NCBI GenBank assembly: GCA_947574505.1
Contig: CANPJW010000001.1
Location: 1 to 64,000 of the forward strand
From: an uncultured Bacteroides sp.
GTDB taxonomy: Bacteria; Bacteroidota; Bacteroidia; Bacteroidales; Bacteroidaceae
DNA length: 64,000 nt
Direction: 5' to 3'
Below are positions 8,698 through 17,937 of the stretch, one piece after another; position 1 is the first letter of the stretch; each line of letters starts with the position of its first letter. A program made the position numbers and the translations under genes. The notes below the pieces were generated by a model. It saw only the letters and a program-made list of their open reading frames with translations, made no database searches and was not told where the DNA came from.

Positions 8698-10641
8698 ATG
8701 AAAAAACAATTTATGACTTGGCTGCTTGCCATCACTACAATGTCAGCTTTTGCCCAACAAGCTACAGTTACAGGACCCGATTCCTTTTTGAAAGTAAATG
8801 TATCCGTAAAACAGGGTATCCCCATTTATTCCGTTACCTATAAGGACAAGACCATCCTGGAAGATTCACCTTTAGGTTTTGTTGCCAATGTGGGGGACTT
8901 CAGCCGGGATATGACTTTCACCGGACAAAAAGAGAATAAAATAGATAAGACCTATACACAAGACCGTATCAAACAATCACAAATTCATTATCAAGCCAAT
9001 GAACTTACATGCACCTTTACCAATAAAGAAAAGAAAAATATAAATATAATATTCCGCGTAAGCAACAACGATATTGCTTTCCGCTACGAAATGCCCAAAT
9101 ATGGCGATACGGGAAGCATCGTGATAGAAAAAGAAACTACCGGTTTTGACTTCCCCTCCTTCACCACTACTTTCCTGTGCCCGCAAAGTGACGCCATGAT
9201 AGGTTGGAAACGTACCAAGCCCAGTTATGAGGAAGAATATAAGGCTGACGCTCCTATGAATGTACGTTCACAATATGGGCACGGTTACACATTTCCTTGT
9301 CTGTTCCATGTAGGAGAAAATGGCTGGGCACTTATCAGTGAAACCGGAGTAGACAGCAAATACTGTGGTTCACACCTGAGCGATGCCACCGCCGACGGAC
9401 TTTATACCCTCGCTTTCCCCATGCCCGAAGAAAACAACGGTAACGGTACGGCATCTCCCGGTCTTGCATTGCCCGGTTCCACTCCTTGGCGTACTATTAC
9501 TGTAGGCGAAAACCTGAAGCCCATTGTAGAAACAACGATTCCATGGGATGTCGTGGAACCTCTTTACCCAACGGAGCATACATACAAAATGGGACGCGGA
9601 ACCTGGAGCTGGATACTTTGGCAAGATGGCAGCATCAATTTCGACGATCAGAAAAAATATGTAGATCTTGCTGCCGCCATGGGATATGAATATGTATTGA
9701 TAGACAACTGGTGGGATACCAACATCGGCCGTGAACGTATGAAAGACTTCATAGACTATGCACACAGTAAAAATGTAGATGTATTTTTATGGTATAGTTC
9801 CAGCGGCTACTGGAATGATATAGTGCAAGGTCCTACCAATTACATGGACAATCCCATTATCCGTAAAAAGGAAATGAAATGGCTGCATAATATAGGAGTA
9901 AAAGGAATCAAAGTAGACTTCTTCGGAGGTGACAAGCAGGAAACCATGCGTCTGTACGAAGCCATCCTGAGCGATGCGGATGATAATGGACTGATGGTCA
10001 TTTTCCACGGCTGTACCCTTCCTCGGGGATGGGAGCGTATGTATCCTAATTATGTAGGAAGCGAAGCCGTGCTCGCATCGGAAAACCTGATTTTCCAACA
10101 ACATTTTTGCGATGAAGAAGCATTTAATGCCTGTCTGCATCCATTTATCCGCAACACCATCGGTTGCATGGAGTTTGGTGGCACATTCCTCAACAAACGC
10201 CTCAACCGCAACAATGACGGCGGAAGCATACGCAAGACCACTGATGTATTCCAACTGGCAACAGCCGTTTTATTCCAAAATCCTATTCAGAATTTTGCGT
10301 TGGCGCCTAATAACCTGACCGATGCCCCCCAAGTTTGTTTGGATTTCATGAAGCAAGTTCCCACCACATGGGACGAAACAAGATTCATTGACGGCTATCC
10401 GGGCAAATACGTAGTACTGGCACGTCGGCATGCCGATAAATGGTACATAGCCGGAATCAATGCACAAAAAGAACCGCTGAAATTAAAGTTGAACTTATCT
10501 ATGTGTACTAAAGGAGATAAAGTGATGCTTTATCAGGACGATAAAAAACTAAATCCTCACGCTGAAGAGATAACATTAAAAAAGAATGATGAAGTCAGCA
10601 TTACGATGCAGGCGGAAGGAGGATTTTTACTTGTGAAATAA
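8698..10641 (+). CDS. GH97 glycosidase, retaining alpha-galactosidase / beta-L-arabinopyranosidase type
   Basis: GH97 proteins have an N-terminal beta-super-sandwich, a catalytic (beta/alpha)8 barrel and a small C-terminal beta domain; all three fit this 648-residue protein. The barrel strand GIKVDFFGGDKQ (Asp about residue 406) carries Asp where the retaining GH97 subgroup has its nucleophile, and the motif HGCTLPRGWER is also typical of that subgroup rather than of inverting alpha-glucosidases such as SusB. A signal peptide (MKKQFMTWLLAITTMSAFAQ) directs it to the periplasm. A characterised GH97 subgroup acts on beta-L-arabinopyranosides and alpha-galactosides, which fits an arabinan locus. 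The upstream ATG at 8599 would precede the -7 box, so 8698 is chosen. Confidence 0.9.
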   Translation: MKKQFMTWLLAITTMSAFAQQATVTGPDSFLKVNVSVKQGIPIYSVTYKDKTILEDSPLGFVANVGDFSRDMTFTGQKENKIDKTYTQDRIKQSQIHYQANELTCTFTNKEKKNINIIFRVSNNDIAFRYEMPKYGDTGSIVIEKETTGFDFPSFTTTFLCPQSDAMIGWKRTKPSYEEEYKADAPMNVRSQYGHGYTFPCLFHVGENGWALISETGVDSKYCGSHLSDATADGLYTLAFPMPEENNGNGTASPGLALPGSTPWRTITVGENLKPIVETTIPWDVVEPLYPTEHTYKMGRGTWSWILWQDGSINFDDQKKYVDLAAAMGYEYVLIDNWWDTNIGRERMKDFIDYAHSKNVDVFLWYSSSGYWNDIVQGPTNYMDNPIIRKKEMKWLHNIGVKGIKVDFFGGDKQETMRLYEAILSDADDNGLMVIFHGCTLPRGWERMYPNYVGSEAVLASENLIFQQHFCDEEAFNACLHPFIRNTIGCMEFGGTFLNKRLNRNNDGGSIRKTTDVFQLATAVLFQNPIQNFALAPNNLTDAPQVCLDFMKQVPTTWDETRFIDGYPGKYVVLARRHADKWYIAGINAQKEPLKLKLNLSMCTKGDKVMLYQDDKKLNPHAEEITLKKNDEVSITMQAEGGFLLVK

Positions 10642-10676
10642 TTCCTTTCAGAGAATTTTATTTGTATTTTATCCCT

Positions 10677-10718
10677 CATGTAGCCGGACAGTCCTTCACC
10701 AGGTTGTCCGGCTACATG
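10677..10718. terminator. Strong intrinsic terminator after GH97
   Basis: CATGTAGCCGGACA (10677-10690) and TGTCCGGCTACATG (10705-10718) form a perfect 14-bp stem with a 14-nt loop, followed by ACTTTATATAAAAAAA. It isolates the GH97 unit from the SusC operon. Confidence 0.85.
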
Positions 10719-10816
10719 ACTTTATATAAAAAAAGCCTTCTCCTAAGCCTATCTCACCACCTCCAAAAGACGCAAACTATAAGCGGAATAAATACATTTT
10801 TTTCCATTATCCATTC

Positions 10817-10845
10817 GTCCACCCTATAAAACCGTTTGTCCACCC
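10817..10845 (+). promoter_or_regulatory. Candidate HTCS operator before SusC
   Basis: GTCCACCC is present at 10817-10824 and 10838-10845, a direct repeat with a 21-bp period. The proximal copy ends 19 nt before the -7 box. Orientation, period and distance to the -7 box match the pair before the GH43-GH51 operon. Confidence 0.65.
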
Positions 10846-10864
10846 CTGTTTACGGTGTAAATTA

Positions 10865-10872
10865 TACTTTTG
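10865..10872 (+). promoter_or_regulatory. -7 box for the SusC operon, with a long leader
   Basis: TACTTTTG matches TAnnTTTG. The SusC start is about 200 nt downstream, so the mRNA should carry a long 5' leader. That leader contains a 37-codon ORF (10943-11056) ending 24 nt before the SusC ATG; apart from this I see nothing in it. Confidence 0.6.
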
Positions 10873-11080
10873 TCATGCAATCGGTGCTCAATCTTTCGGA
10901 AGAGAACCCTGCTTTTAAAGTCTAATCCTAATCTTAAATATTATGAAGAATAGCTCCAGCATATTTATAAACTCTGTGGTTTGTCTACCTAGAGTATTCA
11001 ACATTAGATTGTACAATAATCCAACATCTCAATTCAATACATCAGCAACAATTTAATCTACTAATTTAATACTTAAAAAA

Positions 11081-14000
11081 ATGAGGAAACATTTATTATT
11101 TTCCGTAATGCTTAGTCTGTGTGCTATGGGTGGCATGATGGTGTATCCCACACCTGCTATAGCTACCGTAGCACAATCTCCGGCTATCAAGGTTCGCGGT
11201 CAAGTTATCGATGAACAAGGTGAGCCCTTGACTGGAGCTACTGTCAGAATTAAAGGAGGACAAGGTGGAACCATTACCGATGTGGACGGAAACTTCCAAC
11301 TGGAGGTTGCCGGAAACGCTATCCTTTCGATAAGCTATGTAGGCTACAAGGAACGCGAAGTAGCTGTTCGTAACCGCGCTATCATTGAAGCTATCCAATT
11401 GCAACCCGACAACCAGATGCTGGAACAAGTTGTTGTCATAGGTTATGGCACACAAAAGAAATCCGATTTGACCGGTTCTGTAGCTGTAGTAGACACGGAA
11501 GCCTTGAAACAGACATCCCATTCCAATATCTCCACCATGCTCGAAGGTAAAGTATCAGGCGTACAAGTCACTTCCGACGGGCAGCCCGGTGCCGACCCTA
11601 CCGTCCGTATCCGTGGCGTCGGATCTTTTGGTGACACTTCTCCTCTTTATGTTATCGATGGTGTCCCCATGGGTACTTCCATCCGCGATTTCTCTTCAAA
11701 CGATATTGAAACCATCCAAATTCTGAAGGATGCATCAGCTGCTGCCATTTACGGTTCGCGTGCAGCCAACGGTGTGGTCATCATCACTACCAAACGCGGT
11801 CAGAAAGACCAACCGCTGAAAGTAGACTACAATGGGTACGTAGGTATGGACTACATTCCCAGTAGTGTCTATGACGTAATGGATGCCGACCAATACAGCC
11901 AGTACATCGGTCAGGCATGCGCCAACTCCAACACTCCGCTGCCCGGCGGTTACAAGCTGGACAGTACCACCGGAAAATATCATTTCCAGGATAACACCAA
12001 TACCAACTGGTTTAAAGAAGTGTTCAAAACAGGTATCCGTCAAAATCACAATGTGAACCTCTCCGGTGGCGGTGCCCACAATACTTATAACGTTTCATTA
12101 GATTACTACAACCAGAAAGGTACACTGGAAGGCGCCGGTCCCAACTACGAACGTTACACGGCGCGTGTCAACAACACGATGGACACCAAATTCATCAAGT
12201 TCCATACCAGCCTGGTTTACTCTCACTCCGATCAAGACAACATGGGTTTGTCAAACGCTTCCGAATACGTTCAAGGTCTGTATGGAGACGTAACCAACAT
12301 ACTGCGTGGTACTTTGCTGATGCAACCCACCATCAAAGCCTACGACAACTCTACTTGGGTACTTGACAATCTGGTAGGGATCGCCAATAACTTCAACTAT
12401 GACTCTTATGGTTATGGTGTTTACTACGACACCGTACATGGTGACATTTCAGCTTCCAACCCCTTGCTGGTCAATAACCTGTTAAAGCGCAATACCCGTG
12501 TAGACCGCTTTGTAGGAACAGCCTCTGCCGATGTGGATCTCCTGAAAATGATCGGTATTGGCAGCAAAAACCACAAGCTCAACTATAAAGTCAATCTCTC
12601 TTACAGCAAAACCCATTGCAAGGACTTCACCTGGATTCCTGCATGGGTACAGAGCAACCGTGTCTATCTGGCCAAAAGCAACGAACGTCTCACCAAAGCT
12701 ACCCGCTCTTATGCCGATGCTTTGATTGAAAACGTGCTGACTTATGATGCCACCGTCGGCAAACACCATTTTAACCTGGTAGCCGGCCAGACTTACGAAG
12801 AAGAAAACACCGACTTGCTGACAGGCTGGGGCGTCAACTTCACCGAGCCTTACTTCCTGCAACTCCAGAATGCCGCCAACACTTACGCTGAAAGCTTCGA
12901 ATACAAACACACCCTCCTATCCTACATCGGGCGTATCAACTACAACTACGACGAGCGTTATCTGTTCTCGGCAACCGTGCGCCGCGACGGCAGTTCCCGC
13001 TTGTCCCAAAATATCCGTTGGGGCACCTTCCCCTCTGTTTCTGTGGGATGGCGTTTCGACAAGGAGTCTTTCTTCCCCTTCAACAGAAACATTGTCAACA
13101 TGTTCAAGGTACGTGCCAGCTATGGCGAGCTCGGTAACGAAAACATTGGTGAATACATGTATCAGGCTGTAATGGCACGTAATAACATGACTTATAGCTT
13201 TGGCAACACGCCCATCACCGGTTCTGCCATTTCCACTTTCGTAGACAACAACCTTTCTTGGGAAAAGAAGAAAAGCTACAACGTGGGTATCGACCTCGCC
13301 TTGTTCAACAACCGTCTGGAATTCACTGCCGAATGGTACAAGAACACCAGTGAAGACCTGCTTTATGCTGTTCCCGTTCCCGAACAAGCCGGTGTATCCA
13401 ATACCACCGTAACAATGAACGCCGCTTCGATGAACAATTCAGGTTTCGAATTTGCAGCTACTTACCGCAACCGAGACCACGACTTCAAGTATGAAGTGTC
13501 GGCTAACTTAAGTACTGTCCGTAACCGCGTAACCTCATTGGGCTTCGGTACCGATTCATACATCTCCGGCGCCTACATCACCAACGTAGGTGAAGAGATC
13601 GGCAAATTCTACGGATGGGTTTATGATGGCATCGCCCGCACACAAGCTGACTTGGACAACCATGCCACACAAGAAGGCGCCCAAATTGGTGACTGCCTCT
13701 ATAAGGACGTAAGCGGTCCCGACGGAAAGCCTGACGGAAAGGTAGATGCCAATGACCAGGTAGTATTGGGCAGCGGTATGCCTAAGATCAATTTCGGTTT
13801 GAACGCCCGCTTCGAATACAAACGTTTCGACCTGAGCATCGCTACGTTCGGTGCACTCAACTATCACGTTAGCGACGACATCCACAACTCTCTGAACTCT
13901 TGCTATGGCTGGGGCAACAAAGACGTAGCCATGCTCGACGCCAATCGCTTCAGCGAAGACGGCAGCACCTATCTTTCCAGCGTACCACGTACCTATGTCA

Positions 14001-14290
14001 CCAACAGTGCCAGCCTGGCCTGGAACGATCTCTTCAGCGACCGCAAAATTCAGAACGCAGCTTATTGGAAAATTGCCAATATAGAACTGGGCTACAACTT
14101 CCCCAACGAATGGTTTGGCAAATACGTATCGGATGTACGTTTCTACGTGTCGGCACAGAACCTGCACACCTTTACCGGCTACAAAGGTTACAATGTGGAC
14201 TATGCAGGAGGTACCTTCACACCGGGATATAACTTCTGTTCTTATCCTACCGCACGTACTTTCATGTGTGGCGTTCATTTCACTTTCTAA
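11081..14290 (+). CDS. SusC-like TonB-dependent outer-membrane transporter
   Basis: Imports oligosaccharides across the outer membrane together with its SusD partner. The 1069-residue protein starts with a signal peptide, then a carboxypeptidase-regulatory-like beta domain (about residues 36-115: IKVRGQVIDEQGEPLTGATV). Next comes the TonB box region and plug (EQVVVIGYGTQKKSDLTGSV, then VRIRGVGSFG and the plug end AAIYGSRAANGVVIITTK), and a C-terminal beta-barrel ending in an aromatic residue (HFTF). The family is specific to Bacteroidetes. It heads the operon SusC-SusD-binding protein-GH43. Expression is probably under the HTCS through the upstream TGTCCACC pair. Arabinan-derived oligosaccharides are the inferred cargo. 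Confidence 0.96.
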   Translation: MRKHLLFSVMLSLCAMGGMMVYPTPAIATVAQSPAIKVRGQVIDEQGEPLTGATVRIKGGQGGTITDVDGNFQLEVAGNAILSISYVGYKEREVAVRNRAIIEAIQLQPDNQMLEQVVVIGYGTQKKSDLTGSVAVVDTEALKQTSHSNISTMLEGKVSGVQVTSDGQPGADPTVRIRGVGSFGDTSPLYVIDGVPMGTSIRDFSSNDIETIQILKDASAAAIYGSRAANGVVIITTKRGQKDQPLKVDYNGYVGMDYIPSSVYDVMDADQYSQYIGQACANSNTPLPGGYKLDSTTGKYHFQDNTNTNWFKEVFKTGIRQNHNVNLSGGGAHNTYNVSLDYYNQKGTLEGAGPNYERYTARVNNTMDTKFIKFHTSLVYSHSDQDNMGLSNASEYVQGLYGDVTNILRGTLLMQPTIKAYDNSTWVLDNLVGIANNFNYDSYGYGVYYDTVHGDISASNPLLVNNLLKRNTRVDRFVGTASADVDLLKMIGIGSKNHKLNYKVNLSYSKTHCKDFTWIPAWVQSNRVYLAKSNERLTKATRSYADALIENVLTYDATVGKHHFNLVAGQTYEEENTDLLTGWGVNFTEPYFLQLQNAANTYAESFEYKHTLLSYIGRINYNYDERYLFSATVRRDGSSRLSQNIRWGTFPSVSVGWRFDKESFFPFNRNIVNMFKVRASYGELGNENIGEYMYQAVMARNNMTYSFGNTPITGSAISTFVDNNLSWEKKKSYNVGIDLALFNNRLEFTAEWYKNTSEDLLYAVPVPEQAGVSNTTVTMNAASMNNSGFEFAATYRNRDHDFKYEVSANLSTVRNRVTSLGFGTDSYISGAYITNVGEEIGKFYGWVYDGIARTQADLDNHATQEGAQIGDCLYKDVSGPDGKPDGKVDANDQVVLGSGMPKINFGLNARFEYKRFDLSIATFGALNYHVSDDIHNSLNSCYGWGNKDVAMLDANRFSEDGSTYLSSVPRTYVTNSASLAWNDLFSDRKIQNAAYWKIANIELGYNFPNEWFGKYVSDVRFYVSAQNLHTFTGYKGYNVDYAGGTFTPGYNFCSYPTARTFMCGVHFTF

Positions 14291-14309
14291 TCACTAAAAA
14301 CATAACAAT

Positions 14310-16061
14310 ATGAAACTCAATAAATATGCATTGGTTCTCTTTTTGGGATTAGGCACATTGACTTCTTGCAATGATAATTTGGAGCTGTTAAATCCCAACC
14401 AGCAAACCTCAAACACATTCGGTTTCAATGCCGATGATTTGGAAGAGAGCGTTATTGCCGCCTATAACCATATCCGTATGGAAGGTTCTTACGCCCGTGT
14501 AGGCTACACCATTGATGTGTGTCGTGGCGATGAAGCCTGGAATTCATCACAAGTATGGTATCTGCCTTTCGATGACCTGAATGCGGAAGTAACCTCGGAC
14601 ATCACGTGGTGGCCCTGGCGCGAATGGTACTACACCGTTAATGTATGTAATTTTGCCATTTCCCGTTGCGATGAAGACAACAGCCAGCTTTCCGAAAAAA
14701 TGAAACGCATCAAAGGACAAGTGCTCTTCCTGCGCGGTCTGTCATACTACAATCTGGTTGGTTATTACCAGAACCCGCCCCTCATCACAGATTATGCCAC
14801 CTACTCTTCATTGGACGGGCTTTATACCGGCAACAGCACCTATGATGCCGTGCTGGACCAAGTGGAAAGTGATTTCAAAGAAGCCATGGAATTGTTACCC
14901 TCACGAGATCAAGGTGGCGAATGGGAAAAAGGACGTGCCACCTGTGGTGCCGCAGCCGGTTACTATGCCCGTGCGCTCATGGTACGCCATAAATTCAAAG
15001 ACGCCCTTACTGTACTGAAAGACATTATCGGCAAAAAATATGGTACTTATGAACTGATGGATAACTATGGCGACAACTTTCGCGAAGGTCCTGCCTATGA
15101 GAACAACAAGGAAAGCCTTTTCGAAGTGCAATTCCTTGACTTAGAATCACAAGGAACCGACGACGAGTGGACTCCGGTGAACACCAGCCCGAATGCCACC
15201 CAAGGTTCGGCCATCGAGAGTAACTTCGCTCCCGGCAATTATGGCGGTTGGGCCGACATTTCGGCTTCCCCCTGGCTCTACCATCTCTTCAAAGCAGAAC
15301 GTACTACTGACGGCAAACTCGACCCGCGTCTGTACTGGACCATCGGTACTTACGAATCCGATTGGGAAGACTTTGAATATGGCAATGTAGCTTATACGAG
15401 CAAACTTACAGCCACCGACAACATCGTAACCAACAACACATACGGTGGTCTACCCATCGCCAAGTTCACAAACCTCCGTACCGGACTCTATAGCACCGTT
15501 ATTACAGGTTTACACGATGGAATCAACTTGCGTCTGATGCGCTACTCCGACGTGCTGCTCCGTGCTGCCGAATGTGAAAACGAAGTCAACGGCCCCACAC
15601 AACAGGCCATCGACTGGATTAACGAAGTACGCAACCGCGCTGACTTGCCCGATCTGGAACTGGCTGACTTCCCTACAGCCGACAAACTCTTCGAGCAGAT
15701 TGCCAATGTGGAGCGTCCGAAAGAATTTGGTTGTGAGTTCGGACGCGGATTCGATCTTATCCGCTGGGGATTCTTCTATAAGAATGATCGTTTGCAACAA
15801 CTTAAGGAGCACAGTGTCGTACGCCGTTCTGTAACCGGAACCAAAGATCCTGTAGACTACAATGATATCGCAACCGACTCCGAACTAAAAAGTTCTTTTG
15901 ACACCTACTTACCCGGGCACGAATTTCTGCCCATCGTACAACAGTTGTTGAACAAGAACCCTAACCTAAGTGGTAACTCTGCCAACTTTAGCACGGACAA
16001 CTCTACTTATTTCAGTGAGAACGGATGGACTGTTCATCCGGTGGTTGACTTAAGCAAATAA
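14310..16061 (+). CDS. SusD-like glycan-binding lipoprotein
   Basis: Surface lipoprotein that caps its SusC partner and binds glycan before import. The signal peptide ends in a lipobox (LGTLTSC, Cys about residue 20), followed by an acidic/Asn-rich stretch (NDNLELLNPNQ) suited to surface export. The body shows the helical tetratricopeptide core of the SusD/RagB family (RGLSYYNLVGYYQNPPLIT; LRYSDVLLRAAECENEV; WINEVRNRADLPDL). The 583-residue length is normal. It begins 19 bp after SusC. Aromatic residues in the helical core probably stack on sugar rings, but the specificity cannot be read from sequence. Confidence 0.95.
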   Translation: MKLNKYALVLFLGLGTLTSCNDNLELLNPNQQTSNTFGFNADDLEESVIAAYNHIRMEGSYARVGYTIDVCRGDEAWNSSQVWYLPFDDLNAEVTSDITWWPWREWYYTVNVCNFAISRCDEDNSQLSEKMKRIKGQVLFLRGLSYYNLVGYYQNPPLITDYATYSSLDGLYTGNSTYDAVLDQVESDFKEAMELLPSRDQGGEWEKGRATCGAAAGYYARALMVRHKFKDALTVLKDIIGKKYGTYELMDNYGDNFREGPAYENNKESLFEVQFLDLESQGTDDEWTPVNTSPNATQGSAIESNFAPGNYGGWADISASPWLYHLFKAERTTDGKLDPRLYWTIGTYESDWEDFEYGNVAYTSKLTATDNIVTNNTYGGLPIAKFTNLRTGLYSTVITGLHDGINLRLMRYSDVLLRAAECENEVNGPTQQAIDWINEVRNRADLPDLELADFPTADKLFEQIANVERPKEFGCEFGRGFDLIRWGFFYKNDRLQQLKEHSVVRRSVTGTKDPVDYNDIATDSELKSSFDTYLPGHEFLPIVQQLLNKNPNLSGNSANFSTDNSTYFSENGWTVHPVVDLSK

Positions 16062-16085
16062 ACAAACCTATTAAAATGTAAGACA

Positions 16086-17864
16086 ATGAGAATACTCAAT
16101 AAATTAGTATACGCTTGCTGTTCCATCGCCTTCGGGTTGATGGCATTGCCAAGCTGCGAGGGTGGCGAGCTGTATGATGTTAACGCCCCTGACTGGATTT
16201 CCGAGAAAGTGGACTCCATAGCAAATTCAAAGAAAGATCCGGAAGAAGAAGTGCTGGAGGGCATGCAGGAAGATGTCTACTCCTTCGGTAATACGGACTA
16301 CACCTCCGGTTTCTGGACAGCTTTCTCCAAGTATTACGTCGTGCCCGATGGTCAGAAGTGGCATGGAGTGTTCAACCTCAACATCAACCCTGCCGACAAT
16401 ACCTATTATAAAAACTTCGCCCTAGTCATTACCAATGACGCAGACCGCGGAGGTGAAGGATACACGGAATATGGCGCTTATCGTTTTGATACCACAAACG
16501 ATACTTTGGCCTATAACTCCCAATGGGGTTCCCATCTCTTCTTCAAATACACATCCAGCACGCTGATGCTGTCACCCGTTGACAATCTGGACGAAGCTGT
16601 ACAGAAATTGGGCGGCAAAGTAACACTCACCGTAGACCGCACCAATGAAAATGCCTTCTCTATCAAAATCCAGAACGCCTCGGCAACCAAAACCTACAAA
16701 CAGCCGTACAAGTTACCCAATCTGAATGCAGACGCGAGCAATACCAACATCCGCTGCTTCCTGGTACCCGAAGGCTCTTACATCAACTTCTTGCAATCGA
16801 ACATCGTTCCTATCGGCGGCCTTACCTCTGCCGAAGACAAGAATCCGCTCTCGATGGTACTGCAAAATGTACCCGATCAGGTCAATGCCGGCACCTCACT
16901 CGAAGAAGCCGTGGCCGGGATTACTGCCATCGTCAGCTTCGAAGAAGGGGTGACTAAGACCGTAACCGCAGAAGAACTCCAGTTCACTGCCATCCCCAAT
17001 ATGAACGAACTGGGCACGAAGACACTGGTAGTCATCTACAACAAGACCTTCAAGGGCGAGAATTGCAACCAGCCGGTGGTGGCCAATGCTACGTTTGAAG
17101 TAGTGGAAAAGATTGTATCCATCCAAGTGACGGCTCAACCTGCGCACACGCAGTATTACTATTATACTTCGGCAGCAACGGAAACGATGACCGACCGTAC
17201 GCTGGCATTCCTTCCCGAAGGATTGGAAGTAACGGCTACTTATGCCGACGGAAGCACAAGAGTAGTAGACAACGCCAAACTCCATTTCTCTGCCATTCCT
17301 GCCAAAGCCGGTACGCAGACCGTAACCATTACTGCCGACGAAGTTACCGCTACCGTAGAAGTCAAAGTTGCCGAATCTGTGGTTGCCGCTGTGAGCAACT
17401 CAGCCGGTATCATAGGAGCCGAAGACAATTCAACGGGTTGGTGGACTGTCTTTTCTGACAATTTCAACGTGCCGGCAGGTGAAACCAGATCCATCAGCTT
17501 CACCAATTACACCAGCCAAGCTAATAACTGGAGCAACTTCGCTATCGTTCTCCGCAAAGCCGATCTTGCCGAATATGCAGTGGTACGCGCCGACAACTAT
17601 GGATGGGGTGCAGGATACGATGGAAATGCCAGCCTCGTTCACAACGGTACACAAGGCGACTGGGCTGCTTGGCTTGCCGATATGAACGGAGCCAAAGTCA
17701 CCGTCTACGTGACCAATTGCGGCAATGGTACAGCCGACATTCAAGCAGTAATGAAAGGCACTTCAGGTACTTCCTATGCCCAATACTATTTAGGGATCAA
17801 CAAATTGGATATGAACGACTTGAACTTCGCTTTAACGATTGAAGGCGGCCATCTCGTCTTCTAA
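16086..17864 (+). CDS. Surface glycan-binding protein (SusE-position) with a duplicated module
   Basis: Lipoprotein at the usual SusE/SusF position. The signal peptide ends at a lipobox (MALPSC, Cys about residue 24). An N-terminal module (SGFWTAFSKYYVVPDGQ) and a C-terminal module (TGWWTVFSDNFNVPAGE) resemble one another, with two bacterial Ig-like domains between them (about residues 255-450; FEEGVTKTVTAEEL and ATYADGSTRVVDNA). The paired aromatic FW/WW motifs suggest two carbohydrate-binding faces. No catalytic motif is present. It starts 25 bp after SusD. A hairpin follows, before the GH43 gene. The assignment as a binding protein rests on position and architecture, not on a named domain. 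Confidence 0.8.
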   Translation: MRILNKLVYACCSIAFGLMALPSCEGGELYDVNAPDWISEKVDSIANSKKDPEEEVLEGMQEDVYSFGNTDYTSGFWTAFSKYYVVPDGQKWHGVFNLNINPADNTYYKNFALVITNDADRGGEGYTEYGAYRFDTTNDTLAYNSQWGSHLFFKYTSSTLMLSPVDNLDEAVQKLGGKVTLTVDRTNENAFSIKIQNASATKTYKQPYKLPNLNADASNTNIRCFLVPEGSYINFLQSNIVPIGGLTSAEDKNPLSMVLQNVPDQVNAGTSLEEAVAGITAIVSFEEGVTKTVTAEELQFTAIPNMNELGTKTLVVIYNKTFKGENCNQPVVANATFEVVEKIVSIQVTAQPAHTQYYYYTSAATETMTDRTLAFLPEGLEVTATYADGSTRVVDNAKLHFSAIPAKAGTQTVTITADEVTATVEVKVAESVVAAVSNSAGIIGAEDNSTGWWTVFSDNFNVPAGETRSISFTNYTSQANNWSNFAIVLRKADLAEYAVVRADNYGWGAGYDGNASLVHNGTQGDWAAWLADMNGAKVTVYVTNCGNGTADIQAVMKGTSGTSYAQYYLGINKLDMNDLNFALTIEGGHLVF

Positions 17865-17886
17865 TCCGAATCAGTAATCACACAAG

Positions 17887-17919
17887 CCATGCCGTTTTCC
17901 TCAGGAAGAAGCGGCATGG
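17887..17919 (+). terminator. Attenuator-like hairpin between binding protein and GH43
   Basis: CCATGCCG (17887-17894) pairs with CGGCATGG (17912-17919), and the inner TTTTCCT/AGGAAGA segments extend the stem. A short TCTTT follows. Placed inside an operon, it would lower expression of the GH43 relative to the transport genes. Confidence 0.55.
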
Positions 17920-17937
17920 TCTTTAAACTATCAACAG

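Noticed and set aside
13556..14278. 240-codon ORF opposite to SusC
   Set aside because: Antisense shadow of a well-supported SusC gene; composition is explained by the other strand.
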